A stretch of DNA of 64,000 nt from Imperialibacter sp040222385. GTDB taxonomy: Bacteria; Bacteroidota; Bacteroidia; Cytophagales; Cyclobacteriaceae. The stretch is taken from contig NZ_JAVKDF010000023.1 in NCBI RefSeq assembly GCF_040222385.1, positions 186,001 to 250,000 on the forward strand, given 5' to 3'. This document shows positions 51,142 through 58,896 of this stretch, piece after piece; positions within the stretch are counted from its first letter, which is position 1, and every line of letters starts with the position of its first letter. Both the position numbers and the translations under genes were made by a program. The notes beneath the pieces were generated by a model that saw only the letters and a list, made by a program, of their open reading frames with translations, was not told the origin of the DNA and ran no database searches.

Positions 51142-51642
51142 ATGACTAAAATAGGACTGATCTCAGACACGCATGGTTATCTGGACGAAAGAGTGTTTGA
51201 GTATTTCGCCGGATGCGATGAAATATGGCATGCTGGCGACATTGGCGACAAGGAAGTCATGAATAAACTGGTGGCCTTCAAACCGGTCGTGGCCGTACAT
51301 GGGAACATCGACGGCGCTGACCTAAGACACTCTTACCCCGAAGATCAAGTGTTCGAAAGAGAAGGCAAAACGATCTGGATTACGCATATAGGCGGCTATC
51401 CTCCCAGGTACAATCGAAGGGTATTGAAGCAGCTGGATACTATCAAACCGTATCTTTTCATTTGTGGCCACTCTCATATTGTAAAAGTGCTTACCGACAA
51501 AGCAAGGCTTCCTCTGATCCACATCAACCCGGGTGCAGCAGGCATGCAGGGTTTTCACAAAATGCGCACTATCATGCGGTTTGATCTTACGCCAGAAGGG
51601 GTTAAGAACCTTCAGTTGATTGAGCTGGGGAAGAGGGGCTAA
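51142..51642 (+). CDS. YfcE/MJ0936-type metallophosphoesterase
   Basis: The 166-residue protein has the compact phosphodiesterase motifs: LISDTHGYLD, WHAGDIGDKEV, VHGNIDG, ITHIGG and FICGHSHIVKV. These bind two metals and define the YfcE family of cytoplasmic phosphodiesterases of unclear natural substrate. It is divergent from the M20 gene upstream (52 bp) and convergent with the ribonucleotide reductase gene, overlapping that gene's 3' end by 4 bp. Confidence 0.92.
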   Translation: MTKIGLISDTHGYLDERVFEYFAGCDEIWHAGDIGDKEVMNKLVAFKPVVAVHGNIDGADLRHSYPEDQVFEREGKTIWITHIGGYPPRYNRRVLKQLDTIKPYLFICGHSHIVKVLTDKARLPLIHINPGAAGMQGFHKMRTIMRFDLTPEGVKNLQLIELGKRG

Positions 51643-53588
51643 ACGATGGCACAGGCTCCACCGGCGCATGCTGCCTCCGCTTGCAGGTCGGTTTCATCTT
51701 CAGCTTCCACTACCTTTGAAAGGTCGATGCTGCGCAAACTTATCTCCAGCTCATTGAATTCTTCCCTGGTGATATCTTCAAACGGAGGCTGTTGATAGTT
51801 CCCGCTGTCAAAAGGAAGCACACTCAGTCCGTTGTACGAAGCTTTGTTCTCCCACATCCATTGCCCGACTTTTTCCCACTCGTCATGTTTGATCGACACA
51901 GTCGCTGACACATTGTTGGCGTTGTTGCCGAGGCGGTATCCGTTTCTTACCCACTCGGTATTGAAAGCCCTTATTCTTTCCAGTAAGTCCATAGCGCTCT
52001 CGCTTCGGGTAATGCTGCCTTCGGGCGCCTTCTGAGGGATACAAATGATCCCTTGTTTTTCGTTGAGCAGATCGTCCTCCAGCAATTCAGGGTGATTGTC
52101 CTTCAAGTATTGGTACAATGCTTCATTCTTGCCTATTCTTACCCTTCTCAGGTAGAAATCGTTGTGCCAGGCATGGATGCCGGAAGAGGTGCCCAATACC
52201 AGCGAACTGGTGCCGGAGGGTTTTATGGTAGTGCACCTGGCGGCAAAGTTTATCCCTATCTTCGCCGATACCTCCATGTTGACATGCTTCACTTCATCAG
52301 CTGCTTCCTTCAAATCCATTTGGAAAACTCTCCCGCTGGCTATTCCCGTCATTCCTACGCCGATAAGGGCATCCTCTTCCGTCGTTTTAATCCATTCTTC
52401 CCTCAGGTAATGGAAGTCGGTAAACCCTGCCTGAAGTGTGCCCAGAAAACCAGCCGCTCTGGCCCTGGCATTCAAGTCTTCCTGCGTTTCTACATCCGAA
52501 ACGTTAATTTCGCAGAGGTTGCAGAACTGAAAGGGCCGCAAAGCAATTTCGCAGCAAGGGTTGGTTCCCCACCCAGGGTGATTGGTAAAATAGAAACCAG
52601 GTTCACCAGACCCCGATAGCTCTATTTTCTTCCAAAGCTTGATAAAAGACTCTTTGGTAGTGCTGTCTCTGGTGAGCACCACGGAGTTGTTGGCTCGGCC
52701 TCTTTGCTCATTAAGCTCCCACCAGTTGCCAAACTTACAGCTCAGCATTTCATCATCTTGCGGCGAAAAAAGAGATATCATAGCTGACCTGCGAATACCA
52801 CCCGAAAGTACAGCATTGGCAATATGGCACATGATGTCGTGGCACTCCAGTGATGACAGTTTTTCACCGTTCTGCTTTCTTTCAAGAACGGAGATAACAT
52901 GAGCATGGCAAACTCTTAGGGGCTCAGGGCCCGGTGCTTTGCCGCCGGCGGTCACCAGTCTCGCTCCCTTGGGCCGTATGTCCGAGTAATCGAAGTCAGG
53001 CAGAGCGCTATGAAACCCAAAATAGGCTTTCATAATCATTTTGATGGAATCGGCCCAGCCCTCCAGGCTGTCGCCCACCAAAAACCTTCTTCGTCGCTCG
53101 GGCTTTTGAACAGCAGGCAATTGACTGACGTGGTGCAGCTGAACGGAAAACCCAACGCCAGTTCCGCCCAGCAGTAGAAACATGGTTTCTGAAAATGCTC
53201 TTATATCATCTAACGGCAAGTAGGCGCAGTTGTAGATACGGCTGTTATTTTTAACAATAGGAGCCCCGGCAAACTGCATGGCCCGCATCGAGGGAAGTAC
53301 TTTTTTTTGTAACACAAATGCCATGTTTTCCCGAATCTCCTCTCGCATGTGAGGGTATTTGTCCACCATCATTTCTTCGTAGCGACCGCAGATTTCCGGC
53401 CATAGCTCCCTGCGATTGAGCTCCGGAATGTACCGTGCATACTTCATGTGTACGATAATGTCACTAAGAATTTCCTGGTTTAGTTCCATGTCTTTCTTTG
53501 TTCTGGGTGGATAATACTGATCAGCTACTGCCCATGCCTGCAAAAGCCGAGATGCTGCGCCATACTGAATTGCACAAAGGCCTTCCAA
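51639..53588 (-). CDS. Adenosylcobalamin-dependent ribonucleotide reductase (class II, RTPR-like)
   Basis: The 649-residue protein (start 53588; Met 53489 is an internal alternative) has the reductase barrel: first redox Cys in RIYNCAYLPL (C121), GGTGVGFSVQ, the radical-site loop NPCCEIALRPFQFCNLCEIN with C345, E347 and C356 (same 11-residue spacing as L. leichmannii C408/C419), PSGTSSLVLGTSSGIHAWH, and a C-terminal Cys pair CAGGAC (C641, C646) for re-reduction by thioredoxin. It makes deoxynucleotides independently of oxygen using B12. It is about 90 residues shorter than the Lactobacillus enzyme (739). A palindrome and promoter box lie 33-68 bp upstream. No cobalamin riboswitch was noticed. 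Confidence 0.9.
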   Translation of the reverse strand: MEGLCAIQYGAASRLLQAWAVADQYYPPRTKKDMELNQEILSDIIVHMKYARYIPELNRRELWPEICGRYEEMMVDKYPHMREEIRENMAFVLQKKVLPSMRAMQFAGAPIVKNNSRIYNCAYLPLDDIRAFSETMFLLLGGTGVGFSVQLHHVSQLPAVQKPERRRRFLVGDSLEGWADSIKMIMKAYFGFHSALPDFDYSDIRPKGARLVTAGGKAPGPEPLRVCHAHVISVLERKQNGEKLSSLECHDIMCHIANAVLSGGIRRSAMISLFSPQDDEMLSCKFGNWWELNEQRGRANNSVVLTRDSTTKESFIKLWKKIELSGSGEPGFYFTNHPGWGTNPCCEIALRPFQFCNLCEINVSDVETQEDLNARARAAGFLGTLQAGFTDFHYLREEWIKTTEEDALIGVGMTGIASGRVFQMDLKEAADEVKHVNMEVSAKIGINFAARCTTIKPSGTSSLVLGTSSGIHAWHNDFYLRRVRIGKNEALYQYLKDNHPELLEDDLLNEKQGIICIPQKAPEGSITRSESAMDLLERIRAFNTEWVRNGYRLGNNANNVSATVSIKHDEWEKVGQWMWENKASYNGLSVLPFDSGNYQQPPFEDITREEFNELEISLRSIDLSKVVEAEDETDLQAEAACAGGACAIV

Positions 53589-53620
53589 CTGACTAGCCTC
53601 TGAGGATTTCGTCTGCTCAA

Positions 53621-53656
53621 CAAATATATTAATAAAAGATTAAAAAGTCTTTTATT
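53621..53656 (-). promoter_or_regulatory. Predicted Rrf2 operator and -7 box upstream of ribonucleotide reductase
   Basis: AATAAAAGA (53631-53639), 8 bp, then TCTTTTATT (53648-53656) form a perfect 9-bp inverted repeat, extendable to 53629-53658. Read leftward, TATATTTG (53628-53621), a Bacteroidota -7 box, starts 2 bp from it, and the gene start is 33 bp further. The same 26 bp with one difference recur at 56244-56269. The Rrf2 regulator encoded between the two sites is the natural candidate for binding. Confidence 0.65.
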
Positions 53657-53862
53657 AAATTACCTTTTGTTTGAGCTTATTTCGTGGAGATGAAAGGTGA
53701 GTTTAGGAACCTGAAAAAGTTAGTCTTTGAGGTCTTGAGCCAGTTCTTTTCAAAAGCGCACCTGGTTCCAATAGATTCGCCTTTGTAAGTAGAAGAGATT
53801 GTTTCATGAGAGGGGCAAAATGGTTGCAAATGCTTCGAGGTGCACCGCTGCGCAAATCTTCT

Positions 53863-54309
53863 CTAGCTGTTAATGCTATGGTTTTTAAGAAACACTTTGC
53901 CTTGTTCTATTTTTTTCACAAGATCCTGAACGTGCTGGTTTTGCATGCTTTCCTTCAATTTATCCCGGAAGGCTTTTACGTCGTGATGAATAGGGCAAGG
54001 GAATTTGTCTGAGCATTCTTTCAGCCCAAGCACGCAAAGGCTGAATACTTCCTTGCCATCAATTACCTTCACTATGTCCATCAGTGGCACAGGCTTGCCT
54101 TCGGGATGAAGATAAAACCCGCCATTCGGGCCTTTATTGGAAGATATGATACCTTCCCTCACCAGCTGTTGTAAGATTTTACCAACAAACGGGTCCGGGG
54201 CGTCAATTTCCCTGGCGATTTCTTTGAAGCCCGGTTTCAGCCCTTTAGCGCTTTTGATGGCAATGTACATGACCGCTCTTACGGCATATTCGCAGGCTTT
54301 TGAAAACAT
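53863..54309 (-). CDS. Rrf2 family regulator with putative Fe-S cysteines (NsrR/IscR-like)
   Basis: The 148-residue protein matches Rrf2: N-terminal FSKACEYAVRAVMYIA, the winged helix with KEIAREIDAPDPFVGKILQQLVREGIISSNKGPNGGFYL, then a dimer helix. Three cysteines, C92, C99 and C105 (VFSLCVLGLKECSDKFPCPIHH), lie where IscR and NsrR bind their cluster; the spacing is CX6CX5C. Such clusters sense nitric oxide, redox state or iron-sulfur demand. It follows the 610-residue protein by 52 bp, probably in one operon. The operator-like palindromes before that operon and before the reductase gene suggest both are controlled by it. Confidence 0.9.
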   Translation of the reverse strand: MFSKACEYAVRAVMYIAIKSAKGLKPGFKEIAREIDAPDPFVGKILQQLVREGIISSNKGPNGGFYLHPEGKPVPLMDIVKVIDGKEVFSLCVLGLKECSDKFPCPIHHDVKAFRDKLKESMQNQHVQDLVKKIEQGKVFLKNHSINS

Positions 54310-54361
54310 GCCTGTAAGTTATGTCGCCCCTGAGTCTTCTGCAAGGGGCTCATATGGTGCT

Positions 54362-56194
54362 TTACACAGCCACAAGAGAATTTGCATGGCTAACGTAGTT
54401 TTCGTACAACGACCGAAGTTTGTGTTCTTCTTTTTCAAGCGAGTCTAGAAACCGATATTTCAGTTCTTCGATACCATGGGCGATGTCGACTACAATATGC
54501 CGGTAGAAGGCTATGCCTTCCAGCAAGTTGTCATGGAATGTTTTGAGGTATTTGTCCTTTTTACTACCCACCTCGTCGCTATTGAATTCCATTGATTCTT
54601 TCAGGTGATCGATATAGAGCTGTAGTTCCCTGATAAACATATGGTGCCTTTGCGGGTTGGAGATCACATTGGACCTGCCATAAATGTGATCGACCATAGC
54701 TTGAAGAGACACTATTGCTGAAAAATTGACAATGTTTGGACCCGGGCAAATTGTAACTGCGGCTAAGTTTTTGAATGGCTTGAGTTGGTAATTGTGAACC
54801 GCTGAATTGCTCAATCCGATGCACAGACATTCTTTATCGAGCACATTGCTCAATTGCTGCTGGTATTGATCTTCCGGGAGCTTCATCCCCTGCAACTGTT
54901 TTATCTTTAATTTCTGGTATTTGTAGGAGGCGGTACAAATTGGCTCTTTGGTAAACTCGGTATTGGAAACGAGGTATTTTTCAGTGCAAGGACTGCCCGG
55001 TCGGCCTTTTTTAATTCGATTCAGTTTTTCCTCATCCGAACTGGTTCCTTTCAGGTAATGAAAGCGTACACCGAGAGGCGAGTTTTTACTTAGTTTGAGG
55101 TCATCTTGCCCTGCTTTGGCCAGCAACTGCAACGTCTTGTCGTCCACGGTGGTGGCCTCTGGTACAAGTAAAAATGGCGTGCCCCAGCCGGTGCTGTCCA
55201 TTCCCATAAACCTTCTGAGAAACTGATCTTCCTCATAGGTGCCTATGCCTCCCTGCACCGTGATTTTTATTGGGTGAGCTTCATTATAGGTGCGGAGGTC
55301 TTTTTCCTGCAGTGCTCTGTTGTATATTTCAAATAGTTCGGTACGCAATTCTGCTCTTTTGTTTTTGAACTCGTCCAGAATTGGCCCCAGCAGGAGGCCG
55401 TCGGTAGCAAAAGCATGTCCTCCGCAGTTAAGCCCCGACTCTATCCTGAACTCGCTAACCCAGAGGCCCTTCTTGGCAAGGTACTTGCCCTGAATCAGGG
55501 CCGATCTGTAGTCACTTACCTTAATGACTATTTTCTTTTCAAAATCGCCCCAACCCTTTGCGGCCAATTGATGCAGCTTTTCCATGTAGTTGAACAAGCG
55601 GGGGTTCATACCAGCCGACAGCACCACCGAGGAGTTGGTCAGGTTACTGTTTACATAGCCTCTCAGAGCGGCAAGTGCATCTGATCCATCTTCTATTGGG
55701 TTGCCAGAGGAGTCGGTGTTCACCTTGTCGACCTTAGTCATTATGTTCACGTCAATGCTCCCTGGCTGTATCTGGGTTTTTAAAAAGTTCTGGAGTTGAT
55801 TCTTTTCCTCCTGATCCTTTAGTTCATTCATTTGTTGAAATAACTGCCTGGCCTTGTTGCCATCAGGGAGCATTTCAAAGTACTTGTTTATCTCTGACCC
55901 CGCCTCAAAAGTTGAGTTGCTGAGGGTTTCCACCTGCTGGCTCACAATTCGGTTCACCAGATTAAGGTAGTCGGTAATACGCCTGGCTCTGTAGTCTTCT
56001 TCCTGATCCGTGATAGGGTGATAGGTTTCACCTATTTGTGAGTAGTAGTAACTCCTCATTTTCTCAATCAGATTGTCCTCAATGATGGAAATCACAGAAG
56101 ATATGCCAAACCTGGCCACCTTTGTCGGGGAATCAATGGTGTAAGCTAATCCCATGACAGGGATATGAAAACTGTGCTGGGGTGAATTGTCCAT
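54362..56194 (-). CDS. Unrecognised 610-residue protein, possibly TIM-barrel flavoprotein-like
   Basis: The cytoplasmic protein has no signal. Residues 11-45 (IPVMGLAYTIDSPTKVARFGISSVISI), 250-265 (RIESGLNCGGHAFATD) and 311-322 (ITVQGGIGTYEE) are reminiscent of nitronate monooxygenase-like barrels, where a GGH and a late GG bind FMN and phosphate. The match is weak, and about 130 residues between the first two motifs do not fit. The C-terminal half has several cysteines (PC around 410, PIC about 430, KECLC about 470) and a final helical region. It is first in an operon with the Rrf2 regulator and has the shared palindrome just upstream of its -7 box. Confidence 0.55.
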   Translation of the reverse strand: MDNSPQHSFHIPVMGLAYTIDSPTKVARFGISSVISIIEDNLIEKMRSYYYSQIGETYHPITDQEEDYRARRITDYLNLVNRIVSQQVETLSNSTFEAGSEINKYFEMLPDGNKARQLFQQMNELKDQEEKNQLQNFLKTQIQPGSIDVNIMTKVDKVNTDSSGNPIEDGSDALAALRGYVNSNLTNSSVVLSAGMNPRLFNYMEKLHQLAAKGWGDFEKKIVIKVSDYRSALIQGKYLAKKGLWVSEFRIESGLNCGGHAFATDGLLLGPILDEFKNKRAELRTELFEIYNRALQEKDLRTYNEAHPIKITVQGGIGTYEEDQFLRRFMGMDSTGWGTPFLLVPEATTVDDKTLQLLAKAGQDDLKLSKNSPLGVRFHYLKGTSSDEEKLNRIKKGRPGSPCTEKYLVSNTEFTKEPICTASYKYQKLKIKQLQGMKLPEDQYQQQLSNVLDKECLCIGLSNSAVHNYQLKPFKNLAAVTICPGPNIVNFSAIVSLQAMVDHIYGRSNVISNPQRHHMFIRELQLYIDHLKESMEFNSDEVGSKKDKYLKTFHDNLLEGIAFYRHIVVDIAHGIEELKYRFLDSLEKEEHKLRSLYENYVSHANSLVAV

Positions 56195-56231
56195 GGGGAG
56201 ATAGTATTTGAGTTATTTGGCAATGGTTAGG

Positions 56232-56269
56232 CAAATGTAGAACAATAAAAGATAAAAAAGTCTTTTATT
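56232..56269. promoter_or_regulatory. Predicted Rrf2 operator and -7 box in divergent promoter region
   Basis: AATAAAAGA (56244-56252), 8 bp, TCTTTTATT (56261-56269) repeats the palindrome at 53631-53656 with 25 of 26 bases identical. Read leftward, TACATTTG (56239-56232) is a -7 box starting 4 bp away and leads into the 610-residue protein gene 38 bp on. The rightward PLP decarboxylase gene starts 110 bp to the right and may be under the same control. Spacing and strand order match the other site. Confidence 0.65.
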
Positions 56270-56378
56270 TAAATTTATTAAGAATGATGGCAAAAGTGTT
56301 GATGGAACCTGACTAAAGTCATAGGGTAGGGCAGGGTGTATTTCTAGCTTTAGATAGTAAAAAAGAAAAGCATAAGTT

Positions 56379-58322
56379 ATGTGGAAGGGAGATGAAGAAC
56401 TACCAATGGGCGCCTGGTTCCTGGGGCCAAAGTCAGAGCAGGCAGGCGTCTGGCAAGAAGTAATCAATTACATTTTTCAGGACTACACCCACTGGCGGAA
56501 AAACTATTTTCCGGAGGATCCACTGATTTTGGGCAGGGCCCAGCGACGCTCGCACGACTTGTGGTTTGATAAACTAAGTAACGAGCTCGATTTTGCTCTT
56601 AATCAGCTGAAGGCTGACTATCCCTTTTACTCGCCCCGCTACCTGGCGCATATGATATCGGAAACAAGCATGCCAGGCGTCATGGGCTATTTTGCGGGCA
56701 TGCTGTACAATCCCAACAATGTTTCGGATGAGGGGGCGCCCGTCACAGTGAGGCTGGAAATAGAGGCGGGTAAAATGATTGCTGGTATGCTCGGCTACGA
56801 CACCGACAAAAGCTGGTCGCACATTACCTCTGGTGGCACCATTGCTAATATGGAAGCACTTTGGATGGCCAGGCAAACGCAGTGGATTCCCGTGATGGTG
56901 GCCGGGCTTTGCCGGGAGCAATCCATCGCCTTCCAGGTGCACTTGCCTGACGGGACTCGCAAAGATATCAGGGATGTGCCAGTCGCCAACTTGCTCAACC
57001 TTACACTCAACGAACGATTGAGCATTCCAGAGCGGCTGGCAACTCAGCGCAAGGCGGATGATGCTTATCGGTGGTTGGAGGAATCTTTTCAATCCAGCAA
57101 ATTCAACATAGGCAAAAAAGGGGTTGGTCTTTACAGGGACATTGGGCTGGAGCCAGTCATCTTTGTGTCGGAAGCGGCACATTATAGTATCAAAAAAATT
57201 ACCAACCTGCTCGGCTTTGGCGAAGATCAAGTGATATCAATACCTGTCGACACCCATTTCAGGATTTCAATCCAAGCACTTGAAGAAGCGATACTTGGGC
57301 TGAGTGCTTCACAAACTATCGTAGCGGTGGTCGGTATCTTGGGTACCACCGAGGAAGGCGCCGTTGATCCGTTGGTTGATATCGAAAGAATAAGGAAAAA
57401 ATATGAACAGGAGCAATGTAAGTCCTTCTGGCTTCATGCCGACGCAGCCTGGGGCGGTTATTTGCGGACGCTCTATGTGGACGACCCCGAACAATCAGCT
57501 GCTGCTTCCAAGGATGCGTTCGACAATAAAGGCATAGAATTCATACATCTGGCCGACTCTGTAACGATCGATCCTCACAAGCTAGGCTATATCCAATATC
57601 CTTCCGGCGTCATCAATTTTAAAGACAAGCGGAGTATGCTGTATGCCAGGCAAAAGGCACCTTATATTCACGACGACCAGGCGGATGTGAATTATTTTGA
57701 CACCAAAATACTTGATGAAGCCATTGGCCCATATATCATTGAAGGGTCGAAGCCGGGGGCTGCTGCGCTGGCAACCTGGTTGACACACAAAACCATCCCT
57801 CTTCACAGAAACGGTCATGGGAAAATCATCAGGCAGTCATTGGCTGGTGCGCAGAGGCTGTATCATCTAATTGATGACGCTGTATTTCAGGATTCCCGGT
57901 TGACGATCCGTCCGTTGACCCAACCCGATACCAATGTTGTCTGTTACCTGGTGCTGCTGGAGCGGGCGTCGTTGACGGAAAATAACACGATCAATAGAAG
58001 GATTTACGAAGCCCTTTCGTTGAGAACGGCCGACAAGCACCATCTTATGCCTTACGATCATGCTTTTTTTGTTTCGAGAACTCAGCTCAGGCTTGAGCAG
58101 TATTCCTGGCAGTCAATCGGGGATGTTCTGACTGGTTTTGGTTTCACAAAGGAAGAATACTCTCAAGAGGGGCTTTTCATCTTACGTTCTGTGGTCATGA
58201 ACCCCTGGCTCGAACAGTCCAAAGAAATTGGAGCCGACTACTTAAGCGACTTCGTGAAATTTCTCATGAATAAGGCGACTAAAATAGCTGAATCACTTAT
58301 TGCGGGCCCACCGGCAGTGTAG
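56379..58322 (+). CDS. Pyridoxal-phosphate-dependent decarboxylase (group II, glutamate/aromatic type)
   Basis: The 647-residue protein has fold-type I PLP motifs: SHITSGGTIANMEALWMAR (cofactor phosphate loop), EAAHYSIKKITNLLG (ring-stacking His268), HADAAWGGYL (Asp355), and SVTIDPHKLGY with the Schiff-base lysine K401. These are typical of group II decarboxylases acting on Glu, aromatic amino acids, histidine or diaminobutyrate. It is longer than standard (about 480-550), with extra C-terminal residues. The substrate is not clear. It is divergent from the 610-residue protein gene, sharing the palindrome-bearing promoter region. Confidence 0.9.
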   Translation: MWKGDEELPMGAWFLGPKSEQAGVWQEVINYIFQDYTHWRKNYFPEDPLILGRAQRRSHDLWFDKLSNELDFALNQLKADYPFYSPRYLAHMISETSMPGVMGYFAGMLYNPNNVSDEGAPVTVRLEIEAGKMIAGMLGYDTDKSWSHITSGGTIANMEALWMARQTQWIPVMVAGLCREQSIAFQVHLPDGTRKDIRDVPVANLLNLTLNERLSIPERLATQRKADDAYRWLEESFQSSKFNIGKKGVGLYRDIGLEPVIFVSEAAHYSIKKITNLLGFGEDQVISIPVDTHFRISIQALEEAILGLSASQTIVAVVGILGTTEEGAVDPLVDIERIRKKYEQEQCKSFWLHADAAWGGYLRTLYVDDPEQSAAASKDAFDNKGIEFIHLADSVTIDPHKLGYIQYPSGVINFKDKRSMLYARQKAPYIHDDQADVNYFDTKILDEAIGPYIIEGSKPGAAALATWLTHKTIPLHRNGHGKIIRQSLAGAQRLYHLIDDAVFQDSRLTIRPLTQPDTNVVCYLVLLERASLTENNTINRRIYEALSLRTADKHHLMPYDHAFFVSRTQLRLEQYSWQSIGDVLTGFGFTKEEYSQEGLFILRSVVMNPWLEQSKEIGADYLSDFVKFLMNKATKIAESLIAGPPAV

Positions 58323-58363
58323 CGATTTATATATAAAAGAGTAGCGTTAGGCTTACTAAATAC

Positions 58364-58396
58364 AAAAAGCCCCGCTTTTGCAAGCAGGGCTTTTTT
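58364..58396. terminator. Bidirectional terminator
   Basis: AAAAAGCCCCGC (58364-58375) and GCAGGGCTTTTTT (58384-58396) form a stem with one mismatch and an 8-base loop, with A and T runs on the two flanks. It serves the PLP decarboxylase (+) and the basic protein gene (-). Confidence 0.88.
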
Positions 58397-58416
58397 CATA
58401 TACTTAACCGAGTGAT

Positions 58417-58761
58417 TTACTCAGCGTCCTTGTCTTTTTTCGCAGCCTTTGCTTTTGGAGCAGCTTCCTTCTTAGGAGCGGCAGCTTTCTTTGCAGCAGG
58501 CTTTTTCGCTTCTTTTGCAGGTGCTTCAGCTACTGGTGCTTCTGTGGCAGGTGCGGTAGCTTCAACTGCAGGAGCCTCAGCTTTTGGTGCAGGTGTTTCT
58601 TTTTTAGCTGCTGGCTTAGGAGCAGAGAACTGCTTCTTCAACTCTTCTAAGTCAACATTTTTTATAACGGGCGTTGCAGTCAAATGCTTGATAGAAAACT
58701 GCCTTGAAGCTGATACGTTTCTATTTTTACGACCCTTGCGTTTTAATCTTGTAACTCCCAT
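58417..58761 (-). CDS. Histone-H1-like Lys/Ala/Pro-rich protein
   Basis: From the Met at 58761 (the longer frame adds 19 residues with no basis) the product is 114 residues. The N-terminal ~45 residues are a short basic region (MGVTRLKRKGRKNRNVSASR, then QFSIKHLTATPVIKNVDLEELKKQF). The remainder is a low-complexity tail of PAAKK, AAAPKKEA and APAKEAKK type like eukaryotic histone H1 tails. Similar proteins in bacteria bind DNA or RNA non-specifically; a role in nucleoid organisation is plausible inference. It is divergent from hisS. Confidence 0.75.
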   Translation of the reverse strand: MGVTRLKRKGRKNRNVSASRQFSIKHLTATPVIKNVDLEELKKQFSAPKPAAKKETPAPKAEAPAVEATAPATEAPVAEAPAKEAKKPAAKKAAAPKKEAAPKAKAAKKDKDAE

Positions 58762-58896
58762 GAGGTTCAATATTTTTCGAAATGGAGCGCAAATATAGTG
58801 GTTTACTTTCAAAATCATAACTCCCGCCGCTATAAATCGCTAAGCTTTAGGGTAATTCCATCGACTAATTCGTAGTTTTGCCGCAAAAGAGGAGTA

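Noticed and set aside
53589..53862. Cobalamin riboswitch upstream of the B12-dependent reductase
   Set aside because: I found none of the conserved B12-box sequences; the region holds the palindrome and promoter instead. A covariance-model search would settle it.
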